Shown piece by piece: positions 18,169-27,339 of a stretch of DNA of 64,000 nt; position 1 is the first letter of the stretch, and each line of letters begins with the position of its first letter. Origin of the DNA: Rahnella aceris (GTDB taxonomy: Bacteria; Pseudomonadota; Gammaproteobacteria; Enterobacterales; Enterobacteriaceae). A program made the position numbers and the translations under genes. The stretch is taken from contig NZ_JAADJV010000001.1 of assembly GCF_011684115.1 (NCBI RefSeq), positions 62,001-126,000 on the forward strand, written 5' to 3'. The notes under the pieces are model-generated. The model saw only the letters and a program-made list of their open reading frames with translations. It was not told the DNA's origin and ran no database searches.

Positions 18169-18318
18169 AAAAGACTCAGGGAAGCATGCTTGTGTGCAGA
18201 GCTTTCTCAATACGTGTCAGGCATTCTTGCTGGGTTGGATGTGCCGGTGGCATATTTTTATGCCGAAGAAGATGCGCTGACTATTGCATTCCATGAAAGT
18301 AGAAAGCAGTCAGTTTAG
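18169..18318 (+). pseudogene. Remnant of an XRE-family regulator
   Basis: A 50-codon open frame reads KRLREACLCAELSQYVSGIL and then AGLDVPVAYFYAEEDAL to a stop at 18316-18318. The end matches the typical close of XRE regulators (LDVPxAYFYAEDDAL). The beginning resembles the first helix (RLREA) and helix 2 joined directly to the end, so most of the HTH domain is missing. No start codon is present. It begins 24 bp after the right island junction, so island insertion or later deletion may have destroyed it. Confidence 0.55.
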
Positions 18319-18343
18319 TGTTTTCAATCTTAGGGAGCTAAAA

Positions 18344-18607
18344 ATGAGCCAGAAACTTTTAACCTTCGCCAGATCATTTATTAATGGCGAGATCTCAGCC
18401 GAAGATTTTGCTGACCCTTATCAGATGTTATGGAAAGCTGAGGGTGAAAATGGTGATTCGCTGAAAGATAACTATCAGGACAGTGAAAAATGCTCGACCA
18501 TTTTCTGTCTCGCAAATCAATTCAATCCTGACAATGATCGTGATAAGTATGAGTTTGATGCTGATGAACTTAAAGCGCGGGTTCGGGCTGTTTTGGATAA
18601 CGAATGA
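18344..18607 (+). CDS. Colicin D-type immunity protein, without its toxin
   Basis: This 87-aa protein starts at ATG 18344 behind GGGAG. It resembles the colicin D immunity protein (ImmD) family: an N-terminal helix LLTFARSFINGEISAEDFAD, the stretch STIFCLANQFNPDNDRDKYE, then FDADELKARVRAVLDNE, which matches the ImmD pattern [20 protein letters not shown]. ImmD blocks a tRNase that cleaves tRNA-Arg by mimicking the tRNA. No tRNase toxin domain lies nearby, so this is an orphan immunity gene that would protect against competitors. It is followed by a colicin E-type immunity gene 37 bp on. Confidence 0.75.
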   Translation: MSQKLLTFARSFINGEISAEDFADPYQMLWKAEGENGDSLKDNYQDSEKCSTIFCLANQFNPDNDRDKYEFDADELKARVRAVLDNE

Positions 18608-18644
18608 CTCTCAGGTGCCACCTGAATACAGATAAAGGAAAAAC

Positions 18645-18899
18645 ATGCAGCTCAAGGATAAGTTTGAAGAGTACTCGGAAGCCGAATTTGTTGCGCTGGT
18701 GAAAGATATTTTCGACGTGCATGGCAGCGGGTCATATCAGGACAGTTTACTGGAAAATTTCAGTCGGGTTACCGGGCATCCTTCAGGGACTGATTTAATT
18801 TTTTATCCTGAAGGAGATAACCCAGTCACGCCAGAGAGTGTAGTTACCGAAATTAAACAGTGGCGGACTTCTGTCGGGAAAACGTTGTTTAGAAGCTGA
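18645..18899 (+). CDS. Colicin E/pyocin S-type DNase immunity protein, without its toxin
   Basis: This 84-aa protein belongs to the Im2/Im7/Im8/Im9 family: LKDKFEEYSEAEFVALVKDI, then helix III motif HPSGTDLIFYP, then VTEIKQWRTSVGK. The HPSGTDLIFYP tyrosine and aspartate are the conserved contact residues for the HNH nuclease toxin. The length is the usual 84-87 aa. A ribosome site AAAGGAAAAAC precedes the ATG. No HNH nuclease gene accompanies it, so it is another orphan. Its 3' end overlaps the convergent frameshifted gene at 18803-18899. Confidence 0.85.
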   Translation: MQLKDKFEEYSEAEFVALVKDIFDVHGSGSYQDSLLENFSRVTGHPSGTDLIFYPEGDNPVTPESVVTEIKQWRTSVGKTLFRS

Positions 18900-19229
18900 C
18901 GGGTATCTGCGTCATCCGCATCCAGCGTCGCATCAATATGCCTCATAATATATTTTTCAAATCCTGAATCGCGATTTCTCAGATATTGCAGCTTAGTGAT
19001 TTCCGGCCATTTATCGGTGAGTCTCCGCGCCATCGTTTCTGAATTCCCTTCAGCGATACTGCCATCGTCACATTGCGCGTAAGCGATGTAGTTTTTATGT
19101 AGGGCATCCCATGAATCGAGATTGTCCACTGCAATATCTGCTGCTTCTGCATCACGTTCGGTACAGTTTTTTTGCATCAGGAGTACCAGAAAAGAGGGCA
19201 AATGATAAAATAATGACGACAATTTTCAT
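18803..19229 (-). pseudogene. Secreted immunity-like protein, frameshifted between signal peptide and mature part
   Basis: The frame from 19222 downward encodes a mature domain with KNCTERDAEAADIAVDNLDSWD, CDDGSIAEGNSE and FEKYIMRHIDATLDADDA, the pattern of small periplasmic proteins often found near polymorphic toxins. It lacks a signal peptide. A start at 19229 in the next frame encodes a good one (MKIVVIILSFALFSGTPDA) that meets the mature frame at a run of seven T at 19167-19173 (A on the coding strand). One base change there would join them. It is therefore a frameshifted gene or a slippage-controlled one. The 3' end overlaps the colicin E-type immunity gene by 97 bp. Confidence 0.55.
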
Positions 19230-19534
19230 TCTATATCCATTAATTATTACGTGTTATTTTCTGCGATGGCTGAATTTTGACTTTGAATTTATCTTGTTTG
19301 AAATAATTTATGAGACTGTTTGTGCTATAAATATTTTATATTAATCCTCTTTAAATAATAATGAATATGAGTATTCGTATTATCTGTTTGTATAAATAAC
19401 TCGAATAACTTAAATGACTTATATCTTATGATTTAGCTCAAGGTTTATGGTTTTATATTTATTGTTCGTTGTGGGTGTTTATTTTAGCTGATTATCATAC
19501 CGGTGAAACTCACCTCAATGGACGGAAAATAAAT
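19230..19534. other. AT-rich intergenic region before the PAAR operon
   Basis: About 300 bp of strongly AT-rich sequence holds no convincing gene. It probably contains the promoter of the 19535 operon and, by composition, would be a candidate for H-NS silencing. The open frame at 19111-19344 has no known features and is probably chance. Confidence 0.5.
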
Positions 19535-20020
19535 ATGGAAATGCAATTCACTAATGAACTGAATCAGGAATTACTGGATGTCATCAATACCCCGCCTTTC
19601 ACGGCTGAACAACTGGCTGAAATGGATGAAAGCGCGAGGGCAGTTGTTGAGGAACAGGCAGCGTTTGCCCGTCAGCATCCTGTTATTGCGATTTACCGGC
19701 TGGCAGTTCCAGGCAGCCTGACTGCCTGCGGTGGCAAAGTCACCAAAGCCAGCAGTACAGGAAAAGTCACCCTTGAGAATGGCACGGAAGCGGCGTTTGC
19801 CCTTGAGCAGGATGAAGTCACTTATGCCGATGGCAGCACGGCAAAGATTGCCACCAGCGCAGGCCAGCAGTTTTGTAACGGTAATCGTGGGTTTGCCTTA
19901 GTCGGCAGCATGCTGGATAACGGCGATAAAATTATCAGTACGCCGCAGGGCAGTTGCTACCTGGTTGCCCGAAAAGATGTCCCGATGGCAGTAGATTTTC
20001 TTGCCGTTACCGGCGCGTAA
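19535..20020 (+). CDS. PAAR-like/T6SS spike-associated protein
   Basis: This 161-aa protein is encoded 3 bp upstream of the PAAR effector and is likely translated with it. The first 60 residues are acidic and helical (FTNELNQELLDVINTPPFTA). The rest is beta-rich with glycine repeats (GSLTACGGKVTKASSTGKVT, then GNRGFALVGSMLDNGDKIIS), the spacing seen in PAAR-type repeats, ending CYLVARKDVPMAVDF. The ATG at 19535 is chosen over 19469 because the upstream extension is AT-rich and unsupported. It may be a second tip-like or cargo-loading subunit for the effector. The exact family is not certain. Confidence 0.65.
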   Translation: MEMQFTNELNQELLDVINTPPFTAEQLAEMDESARAVVEEQAAFARQHPVIAIYRLAVPGSLTACGGKVTKASSTGKVTLENGTEAAFALEQDEVTYADGSTAKIATSAGQQFCNGNRGFALVGSMLDNGDKIISTPQGSCYLVARKDVPMAVDFLAVTGA

Positions 20021-20023
20021 CGG

Positions 20024-21553
20024 ATGGGGTATCGCTCAAATTGTTATGGTCGCGGGCAGGCGCTGCACGGCGACAAAACCACGACAGGCGCGGTGTGCCT
20101 GACCTCTCTGCCCAATGCGACGGAACACGGGCTTGGCGTGATCCGCATCGGTGATGCTACGACCGACTGCCCGAAATGCGGTCGTCGCGGAAAAATCACC
20201 AGCGGAGAACCGCATTCCACCTATGACGGTCTCGCTTCTGCCGTGGACGGTTCGGATGTTTTATGTGGTTGCCCGCCGTGGACGAACCGGGTTATCGCGC
20301 CAGCCGGACAATGGATGGGGAGAGGTAAATCACCCGCCGAACTGGCGCGTGAAAAGTGGGAAGCAGAGCGTGCCGCGGTATTGCTGGTTCAGGCTGAGAA
20401 AGAAGCGGCAGAACAGGCCAGACGTTCGATGCCGGTGTTTGCGAAATCCGCGGAATGTGGCGCAGGGAATACCGAAGCACGAACCTGCGAGGAGCAGCAT
20501 CATAACTTCGGGCGATTGTCTTACGGGGTGCCGACGCCGGGCGCAGGCATAAAGCCCGAAGTTGAGCAGCACGCGCAGGCGACGAAGCGCAAGAAGCCCG
20601 CCGGTGATAAAAAGCCCTGGTACAAAAAGTTATTTGGCAAGAAGACTGATGCACCCGCTCAGTCTGGTATACCGCTGGCAATACCCGTAGCAACGGGCGG
20701 TGGCGCTGAACTCATTGCGTCGGGCATGAGTGCACTGCGCGGGGTGACGTCGATCCGCCTCGGCAGCCTGTTCGTGAATCCGGTCACCGTCGGTGTTATC
20801 GGGACGTTTTACTCGAACAAGCTGAACGCCGGTGAAGAGGATATTTTAAGCGACAGCCAGCTTGCGGCGCTGGCCGGAAAGTCCGCCCCGACGCGGATCC
20901 GTTTTCAGTGGGTGAAGGATAAATATGGCCGGTTAATTCCCGTGGCTTATCACACCGGCGCTGACAGCGGTCTGGATCAGGTTCGTGTACGCGCCATGCG
21001 GCGGAACATATTCACGGGTAACTATGAGTTCTGGGCGGATGGCGCGGAAAAGCCCGCCATCATCTGGACGCCCGACGAGCTTGAGTTTAAAGCGCCAGGC
21101 AATACCGGTAATCGTGATGAGCCGTATTTACCTTCGACCATCACCGTATTACCGTTACCCGGCGCGGAAGAAATGGGCAGCACCTCAACCTCGCTACCGA
21201 TCCCGGATGAACAATCATTTGATGATTACATCCTGGTCAATCTGCCGCACGGCATGCCGCCGATTTATATTTATCTGAGTAATGACCACAAATACCATGT
21301 GGCACCAAAAGGAAATCCTCCCTTGCCAGCATTTCCTGATGCCAAAAGGGCGCCTCGAAAAACAGCTATACAAGGTGGTGGGGGATTAAGAGTTAGATGG
21401 AAAGATTCTAAAGGTAAGATTTATGAATGGGATTCTCAACATGGAACCGTCGAAGTCTATGACAAAAGCGGGCGTAACCATTTAGGTGAGTTTAATCCTG
21501 AAACGGGGTTTCAAACGAAACCAGCAGATTCAAGTCGGAGAGTTGAAAAATAA
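20024..21553 (+). CDS. PAAR-domain T6SS effector with pyocin S and colicin E3-type RNase domains
   Basis: This 509-aa polymorphic toxin has three parts. Residues 1-95 are a PAAR domain (GDKTTTGAVCLTS, RIGDATTDCPKCGRRGKITS, VLCGCPPWTN), which caps the VgrG spike of a type VI secretion system. Residues about 235-385 are a pyocin S-type translocation/linker domain (SALRGVTSIRLGSLFVNP to ITVLPLP). Residues about 450-509 match the colicin E3 cytotoxic ribonuclease, with KIYEWDSQHGTVEVYD carrying the expected Asp, His and Glu, and then HLGEFNPETG. E3-type RNases cut 16S rRNA in the decoding centre. The TAATG overlap with the next gene marks it as the immunity gene. Confidence 0.88.
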   Translation: MGYRSNCYGRGQALHGDKTTTGAVCLTSLPNATEHGLGVIRIGDATTDCPKCGRRGKITSGEPHSTYDGLASAVDGSDVLCGCPPWTNRVIAPAGQWMGRGKSPAELAREKWEAERAAVLLVQAEKEAAEQARRSMPVFAKSAECGAGNTEARTCEEQHHNFGRLSYGVPTPGAGIKPEVEQHAQATKRKKPAGDKKPWYKKLFGKKTDAPAQSGIPLAIPVATGGGAELIASGMSALRGVTSIRLGSLFVNPVTVGVIGTFYSNKLNAGEEDILSDSQLAALAGKSAPTRIRFQWVKDKYGRLIPVAYHTGADSGLDQVRVRAMRRNIFTGNYEFWADGAEKPAIIWTPDELEFKAPGNTGNRDEPYLPSTITVLPLPGAEEMGSTSTSLPIPDEQSFDDYILVNLPHGMPPIYIYLSNDHKYHVAPKGNPPLPAFPDAKRAPRKTAIQGGGGLRVRWKDSKGKIYEWDSQHGTVEVYDKSGRNHLGEFNPETGFQTKPADSSRRVEK

Positions 21554-21804
21554 TGATTGTTTATAGCATTGAAATCTTTGATGAGTTCAGCGAGCAGTTA
21601 GTGCGGGAGATAGAGATCCCTGAAGCTAACGTAGATTCTGTCGCTGAAATCATGAAATGGAATGCTACAGATAAAATGTCCTTTATCCGTGGGATTGGGG
21701 GGTTTAACGTTACAAAGGCACAAGCATTAGAATTGGAATCCATGCTGGGGATTAAATTTTATGCAGAGCAAAAAATTATTCAAATTTCAGGTGGTGAGAT
21801 TTAA
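21553..21804 (+). CDS. Probable immunity protein for the E3-type effector
   Basis: This 83-aa acidic protein starts at the TAATG overlap (21551-21555) with the effector stop, the usual position for a cognate immunity gene. The sequence (VYSIEIFDEFSEQLVREIEI, then FIRGIGGFNVTKAQALELES) does not resemble classical ImmE3. It is closer in pattern to small acidic proteins often found after polymorphic toxins (possibly the DUF7683 group). The high Asp/Glu content fits a protein that mimics RNA to block a ribonuclease. The immunity role is inferred from position. Confidence 0.65.
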   Translation: MIVYSIEIFDEFSEQLVREIEIPEANVDSVAEIMKWNATDKMSFIRGIGGFNVTKAQALELESMLGIKFYAEQKIIQISGGEI

Positions 21805-21836
21805 TCATAAACACCCATACGGTGTAGATTATACAA

Positions 21837-22058
21837 ATGACAGTGAATATTGAAGCACTGCTTCATTATCTGGGTAATGGGTATTCGGAAATTGTTGATG
21901 CTGGATTAATTACTTATAAAGCTGATTTCAAAGGCGCATCTGGTTCACCAGTGATAATTCTTGGAATGGCAAAGGAAGGCATCTTTTTAGCGTTTAAACG
22001 TGAGGGAAGTATCCCGGTAGAAATCACAGGCGGCAGATCATATCTCTGTCGCCTGTGA
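21837..22058 (+). CDS. Hypothetical 73-aa protein
   Basis: This small frame follows the immunity gene by 32 bp. It begins MTVNIEALLHYLGNGYSEIV and continues with KGASGSPVIILGMAKEGIFL, a beta-rich pattern. No family is recognised and its ribosome site is weak. It could be a second immunity protein or the start of a truncated gene. The end (GGRSYLCRL) reaches the stop 37 bp before the convergent NIPSNAP-like gene. Confidence 0.45.
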   Translation: MTVNIEALLHYLGNGYSEIVDAGLITYKADFKGASGSPVIILGMAKEGIFLAFKREGSIPVEITGGRSYLCRL

Positions 22059-22094
22059 TTTATCACTACTACGTTATATTCCGATAACCTGCAC

Positions 22095-22421
22095 TTACCC
22101 TCGTAGCCCTTCCACGCTTTCCGGCGGCAGGTTCATCACTGTTTTAATGCTGGTTTCGATACTACGAATGATGTTTTCGCGTGGACCGTTGCGCCAGTCA
22201 GCACTTGCATAAAAGGCATCAAGAGCCGTAGCCATGCTTTCAGGGGTATCAAAGGCACGGATCAGATAGTAGCAATCCGGGTCATGCAGCGAGTTTCCGA
22301 ACGAAACAACGTCGATCCCGTGGCATTGGTGCAGGGGAACGCTGATTTCCTGCATGATGGCGTGAAACGTGGCCCCGGTGCCTTTGTGTAATGTGTATTG
22401 CAGTATTTCGACGGTTCTCAA
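22095..22421 (-). CDS. NIPSNAP-like small protein, chromosomal copy
   Basis: This 108-aa paralogue of the island protein at 9662-9994 differs at about 18 of 107 positions and shares MRTVEILQYTL, HDPDCYYLIRAF and TVMNLPP. Both are on the minus strand about 12.4 kb apart. As both lie at the outer edges of the defence and toxin region, recombination between them could delete the stretch between. The role of the family is not known here. Confidence 0.75.
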   Translation of the reverse strand: MRTVEILQYTLHKGTGATFHAIMQEISVPLHQCHGIDVVSFGNSLHDPDCYYLIRAFDTPESMATALDAFYASADWRNGPRENIIRSIETSIKTVMNLPPESVEGLRG

Positions 22422-22702
22422 CGTGTAGTCTCCGTTTATTTGTCAGCGGCATAGAATTCATGGCGTTTTTGAGATCGCGACACATTATTACTGGATAAAC
22501 TCAGTGAAGTGGCTCACATCTCGCCATTTCATTTCCATCGTCAGTTTTGTAGTTATTGTGGGATGCCACCTGGCCGTTAACGAGTCCTTTCCTGATAAAC
22601 CTGCTGATAATTCAGACTTATTTCCGATGCCGATACAACATCAATTATCATTATTGTCAGTAACGGGGCTAAAATGATTGTGTTTATGAATACCCTTCAT
22701 GA

Positions 22703-23635
<933 letters not shown>

Positions 23636-23669
23636 CGGGTCCGCAATTCGCTGCGGACCCGCCCGGGTA

Positions 23670-24955
<1,286 letters not shown>

Positions 24956-25053
24956 TTATTCAATTAGAGGGGGTAATTAGCTAGGGTTTATTAGATTTAT
25001 TCATTAATTTGAGGGGATCTGATGCTCGGCTTTGTGCCAGCAGCGGACATAAT

Positions 25054-25082
25054 CACCCGCCATATTGCGGGTGTGTTTTTTC
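25054..25082 (+). terminator. Orphan plus-strand terminator
   Basis: CACCCGC at 25054-25060 pairs with GCGGGTG at 25067-25073, followed by TGTTTTTT. No plus-strand gene lies upstream until the LysR gene at 23635. It may be what remains of a lost gene. Confidence 0.6.
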
Positions 25083-25113
25083 GACGGTTCACTCTCAGCC
25101 GTCCGTAGCTGAG

Positions 25114-25383
25114 CTACTTTTTGCTAACAAGATAGGTAGCAATGGCCGTTAATCCATCTATAAGGGGCATAGACCCGGCGCCTGCCATGAAGTCATCGTG
25201 ATCTATCTGGTTATTTCGGCGAATGTCAGCAAAGCGTGCAAGCGCATTTTTTTCATTTGTGGCACTGATCTCTTCAAACTGTTTTTCGTAGCCATGTTCA
25301 ATCAGCTGAGAAGCTTTGCCCACGTCCGAGCTTTCCAGTACAACAATTTGCTTACCCTTTTGAAAAAAAAAGTAATTCAGCAT
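25114..25383 (-). CDS. Hypothetical 89-aa protein
   Basis: Start ATG 25383 is chosen because GGAG lies about 7 bases upstream. The GTG at 25395 is the alternative. The protein begins MLNYFFFQKGKQIVVLESSD, continues with an acidic helix (LIEHGYEKQFEEISATNEKN), and ends with a glycine-rich, possibly membrane-inserted segment (AGAGSMPLIDGLTAIATYLV) plus a basic end. Similar small proteins occur in Yersiniaceae without a known role. It stands alone. Confidence 0.6.
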   Translation of the reverse strand: MLNYFFFQKGKQIVVLESSDVGKASQLIEHGYEKQFEEISATNEKNALARFADIRRNNQIDHDDFMAGAGSMPLIDGLTAIATYLVSKK

Positions 25384-25395
25384 TTCGTGCTCCAC

Positions 25396-25936
25396 ATAGA
25401 AAAGGTGATATTTAAAAGAATATATCCAGTCTGAGAGGATCCTGAAAATAATTTCAAGTTTATTTTTTAATCCGGTAAGAACTTCCTTTTTTTACTGGCG
25501 ATCCTTTGGCCTCGTGAGCGTTATTCACTGATAGCCGCCCCTGCTCGTAGCCTCGGCAGCTTTTTTGCCGGGAGCGGATATTGCTGACACATGGGTGGAC
25601 TAATTAACGGAGGCGGTTAATTTAACGGATTAATTTCCCAATAATTAATCCTTTTACCTGTCTCTTTAGGGATCGAACGGCCCTGTATTCGGGGTCATCT
25701 GGCGGAAATAACGATCCTCGCCTATGGCAAATAACCCCATACCGATGAACAGCGGCAGACGTCGCCCGAAGCGATCGCATAATTAGTTAATGATCGTTAA
25801 ATAAATTGCTTGCACAACCTCCCGGCGACGCTTAGTATTTACTTATCGAACGTTAATTAATAAGTGACGTTGACCTTAAACCGGGGCACCTGCAAAAGGT
25901 TTCCCAATCAAAATTCGAAGAACAGGAATTAACCTC
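25396..25936. other. Intergenic region, mostly without genes
   Basis: This 540-bp gap holds a short relic of a transporter gene (25720-25779), several AT-rich palindromic TTAATTAA-type stretches and, near 25830-25930, the likely promoter and leader of the 25937 gene. I see no other coding signal. Confidence 0.5.
25720..25779 (-). pseudogene. Short relic of an MFS transporter gene
   Basis: On the minus strand the frame reads DRFGRRLPLFIGMGLFAIG, which is motif A between helices 2 and 3 of major facilitator transporters. There is no start, and a stop lies just upstream and one downstream. It is too short to be functional. It is either a chance match or a fragment of a lost transporter. Confidence 0.4.
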
Positions 25937-26194
25937 ATGAAAAATATCGCAATGACTATCGCCGCTCTGACACTGGCAACAGCTTCTTTCTCAACCCTGG
26001 CAGCGACTGAAGTGCAGTCAGCGCCGGCAGGTCAGCAATCCATTGGTGTAGTCGGTGCATCAACCACCGGTTCACTGTCAGGCCTGCAATCAGAATTGAA
26101 TGCAAAAGCCACCCAGGCGGGTGCAAGTTCATACCGTATTATCGGTGCATCCGGTAATAACCAGCTTTACGGTACAGCAGAAATGTACAAATAA
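25937..26194 (+). CDS. YdgH/BhsA/McbA-like (DUF1471) periplasmic protein
   Basis: This 85-aa protein has a signal peptide (MKNIAMTIAALTLATASFST, cleavage near LAA-TE). A small domain has QSIGVVGASTTGSLSGLQSE and KATQAGASSYRIIGASGNNQ, typical of the DUF1471 family. Members such as BhsA and McbA respond to stress and affect biofilm and envelope permeability. It has a ribosome site AACAGGAAT and its own terminator at 26225-26245. Confidence 0.88.
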   Translation: MKNIAMTIAALTLATASFSTLAATEVQSAPAGQQSIGVVGASTTGSLSGLQSELNAKATQAGASSYRIIGASGNNQLYGTAEMYK

Positions 26195-26224
26195 GCTGAG
26201 CAGTAACAAGCAGTAAGCAGAAGA

Positions 26225-26245
26225 GGCGGCGGTTGCCGCCTTTTT
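26225..26245 (+). terminator. Terminator of the DUF1471 gene
   Basis: GGCGGC and GCCGCC pair around GGTT and are followed by TTTTT. It lies 30 bp after the stop. Confidence 0.85.
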
Positions 26246-26256
26246 CGTGTCTGCGA

Positions 26257-26484
26257 TTAGCGGTATTTATGGAAGTGATTATTGCGGATCTTTCGGTTGA
26301 TATAACCATGCAATCCGCTGCCAGCTTTCGCCATGGCGATCATATGGTCAACGTCTGTCACCCCTGGCCGGATGGAATTATAGATGTAATGCCAGCCATC
26401 TTTGAACTTCACGGTAATTGAATCTTCCGTAGTCGTGAAAGCGACGATACCCGAATTGCCCCCCCGGTTTTGGTACTTTTCCAT
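26257..26484 (-). CDS. Hypothetical small protein, KTSC-like
   Basis: This 75-aa protein starts at ATG 26484, behind AGGAAGGGG. It contains IVAFTTTEDSITVKFKDGWH, then YIYNSIRPGVTDVDHMIAMA and AGSGLHGYINRKIRNN. The pattern, a beta-hairpin with aromatic Y-x-Y followed by a helix and GLHGYINRKI, recalls the KTSC domain. Function is unknown. It converges with the DUF1471 gene terminator. Confidence 0.6.
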   Translation of the reverse strand: MEKYQNRGGNSGIVAFTTTEDSITVKFKDGWHYIYNSIRPGVTDVDHMIAMAKAGSGLHGYINRKIRNNHFHKYR

Positions 26485-26698
26485 ATTCCCCTTCCTGATT
26501 GATGAAGCCATTCACGACCTGAATAATAGTAGCCATAAATTTTTGCCGGTTGTGTGAGTAGAAAAGCTTTTTTTAAGCTGTTCTGGCAAAACGTCCCGGC
26601 GGAGCTGATGCCGTGGCCCTTTCCTGAAAGTTTAACGCCTGATAAACGAAGTAAAAAGAAGAAGCTTTTTAAGAATATGGGAGTAGGTCACGGAAAGC

Positions 26699-26727
26699 GA
26701 CGGGGAATAGAATTCCCCGTCGTTTTT
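26699..26727 (+). terminator. Terminator upstream of the DUF333-like gene
   Basis: GACGGGGAA (26699-26707) and TTCCCCGTC (26713-26721) form a 9-bp stem followed by GTTTTT. The transcript it ends is not clear, since 26512-26698 holds no convincing gene. Confidence 0.7.
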
Positions 26728-26749
26728 ACTCTCATCACGAAGGTGCAGA

Positions 26750-26983
26750 ATGAAAAAGTTCTTCCTCATTATCATGGTCTCAGCGCTGGCAGGTTGCGCG
26801 GGTTATCACCATAAACCAGAAAGACACCAGAGCGGGATGGCAAATCCGGCTGCGGTATATTGCCATGAAAGAGGCGGAAGATCGGTGAGTGTGCAAACAC
26901 CACACGGCGTTCGTGCAGACTGCGTATTCCCTGATGGACGCGGTATCGACGAATGGGAGTTATACCGTCGGGATCATAACTAA
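26750..26983 (+). CDS. DUF333-type small lipoprotein
   Basis: This 77-aa protein has a lipoprotein signal: MKKFFLIIMVSALAGCAGYH, with the lipobox LAGC at residues 13-16. The mature part (NPAAVYCHERGGRSVSVQ, then GVRADCVFPDGRGIDEWELY) matches the short DUF333 domain (NPAxxxCxxxGG, CxxPdG, cdeWaly) with two cysteines. E. coli YoaF and YdbJ are similar. It is probably in the outer or inner membrane. Role unknown. Confidence 0.85.
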   Translation: MKKFFLIIMVSALAGCAGYHHKPERHQSGMANPAAVYCHERGGRSVSVQTPHGVRADCVFPDGRGIDEWELYRRDHN

Positions 26984-26994
26984 AATCCGTTTCA

Positions 26995-27339
26995 CGCAGG
27001 CTGAAAATAACCCCGTGCGTATCACCAGTCCTTTATAAAATTTACGACGACCTGCGCTTTTCTCTTTTACCTGTTTGCGGACTTAGTCTTTTCCAAAGGA
27101 TGTAATGGCGGGAAAAACACCGATCCGGCGCGGGTTTTTCATTCAGGCAATAGTGAAGGGTTCAGCCAATATTGGGTAAATTCCGAAAGTGTGCTCACTG
27201 CCGAAATCTCACTCACGATAAAGGGCAAAGGAAGCCGATTTCCCGTTTATCGGTTCACTGCGGGATGTGATACTTTGGAGCAGTAACGTGCCGGTGAGAG
27301 CATTTCACCGTGTTGAATTCAGAACAGCACAGAGGGTTT
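26995..27339. other. Intergenic region before the amidohydrolase
   Basis: About 345 bp with no convincing gene. A likely promoter and leader for the amidohydrolase lie here, but no clear boxes or repeats stand out. Confidence 0.4.

Noticed and set aside
26554..26814. 86-codon frame before the DUF333 lipoprotein
   Set aside because: Runs through the strong hairpin at 26699-26721 and overlaps the lipoprotein start; lysine-rich low-complexity middle.
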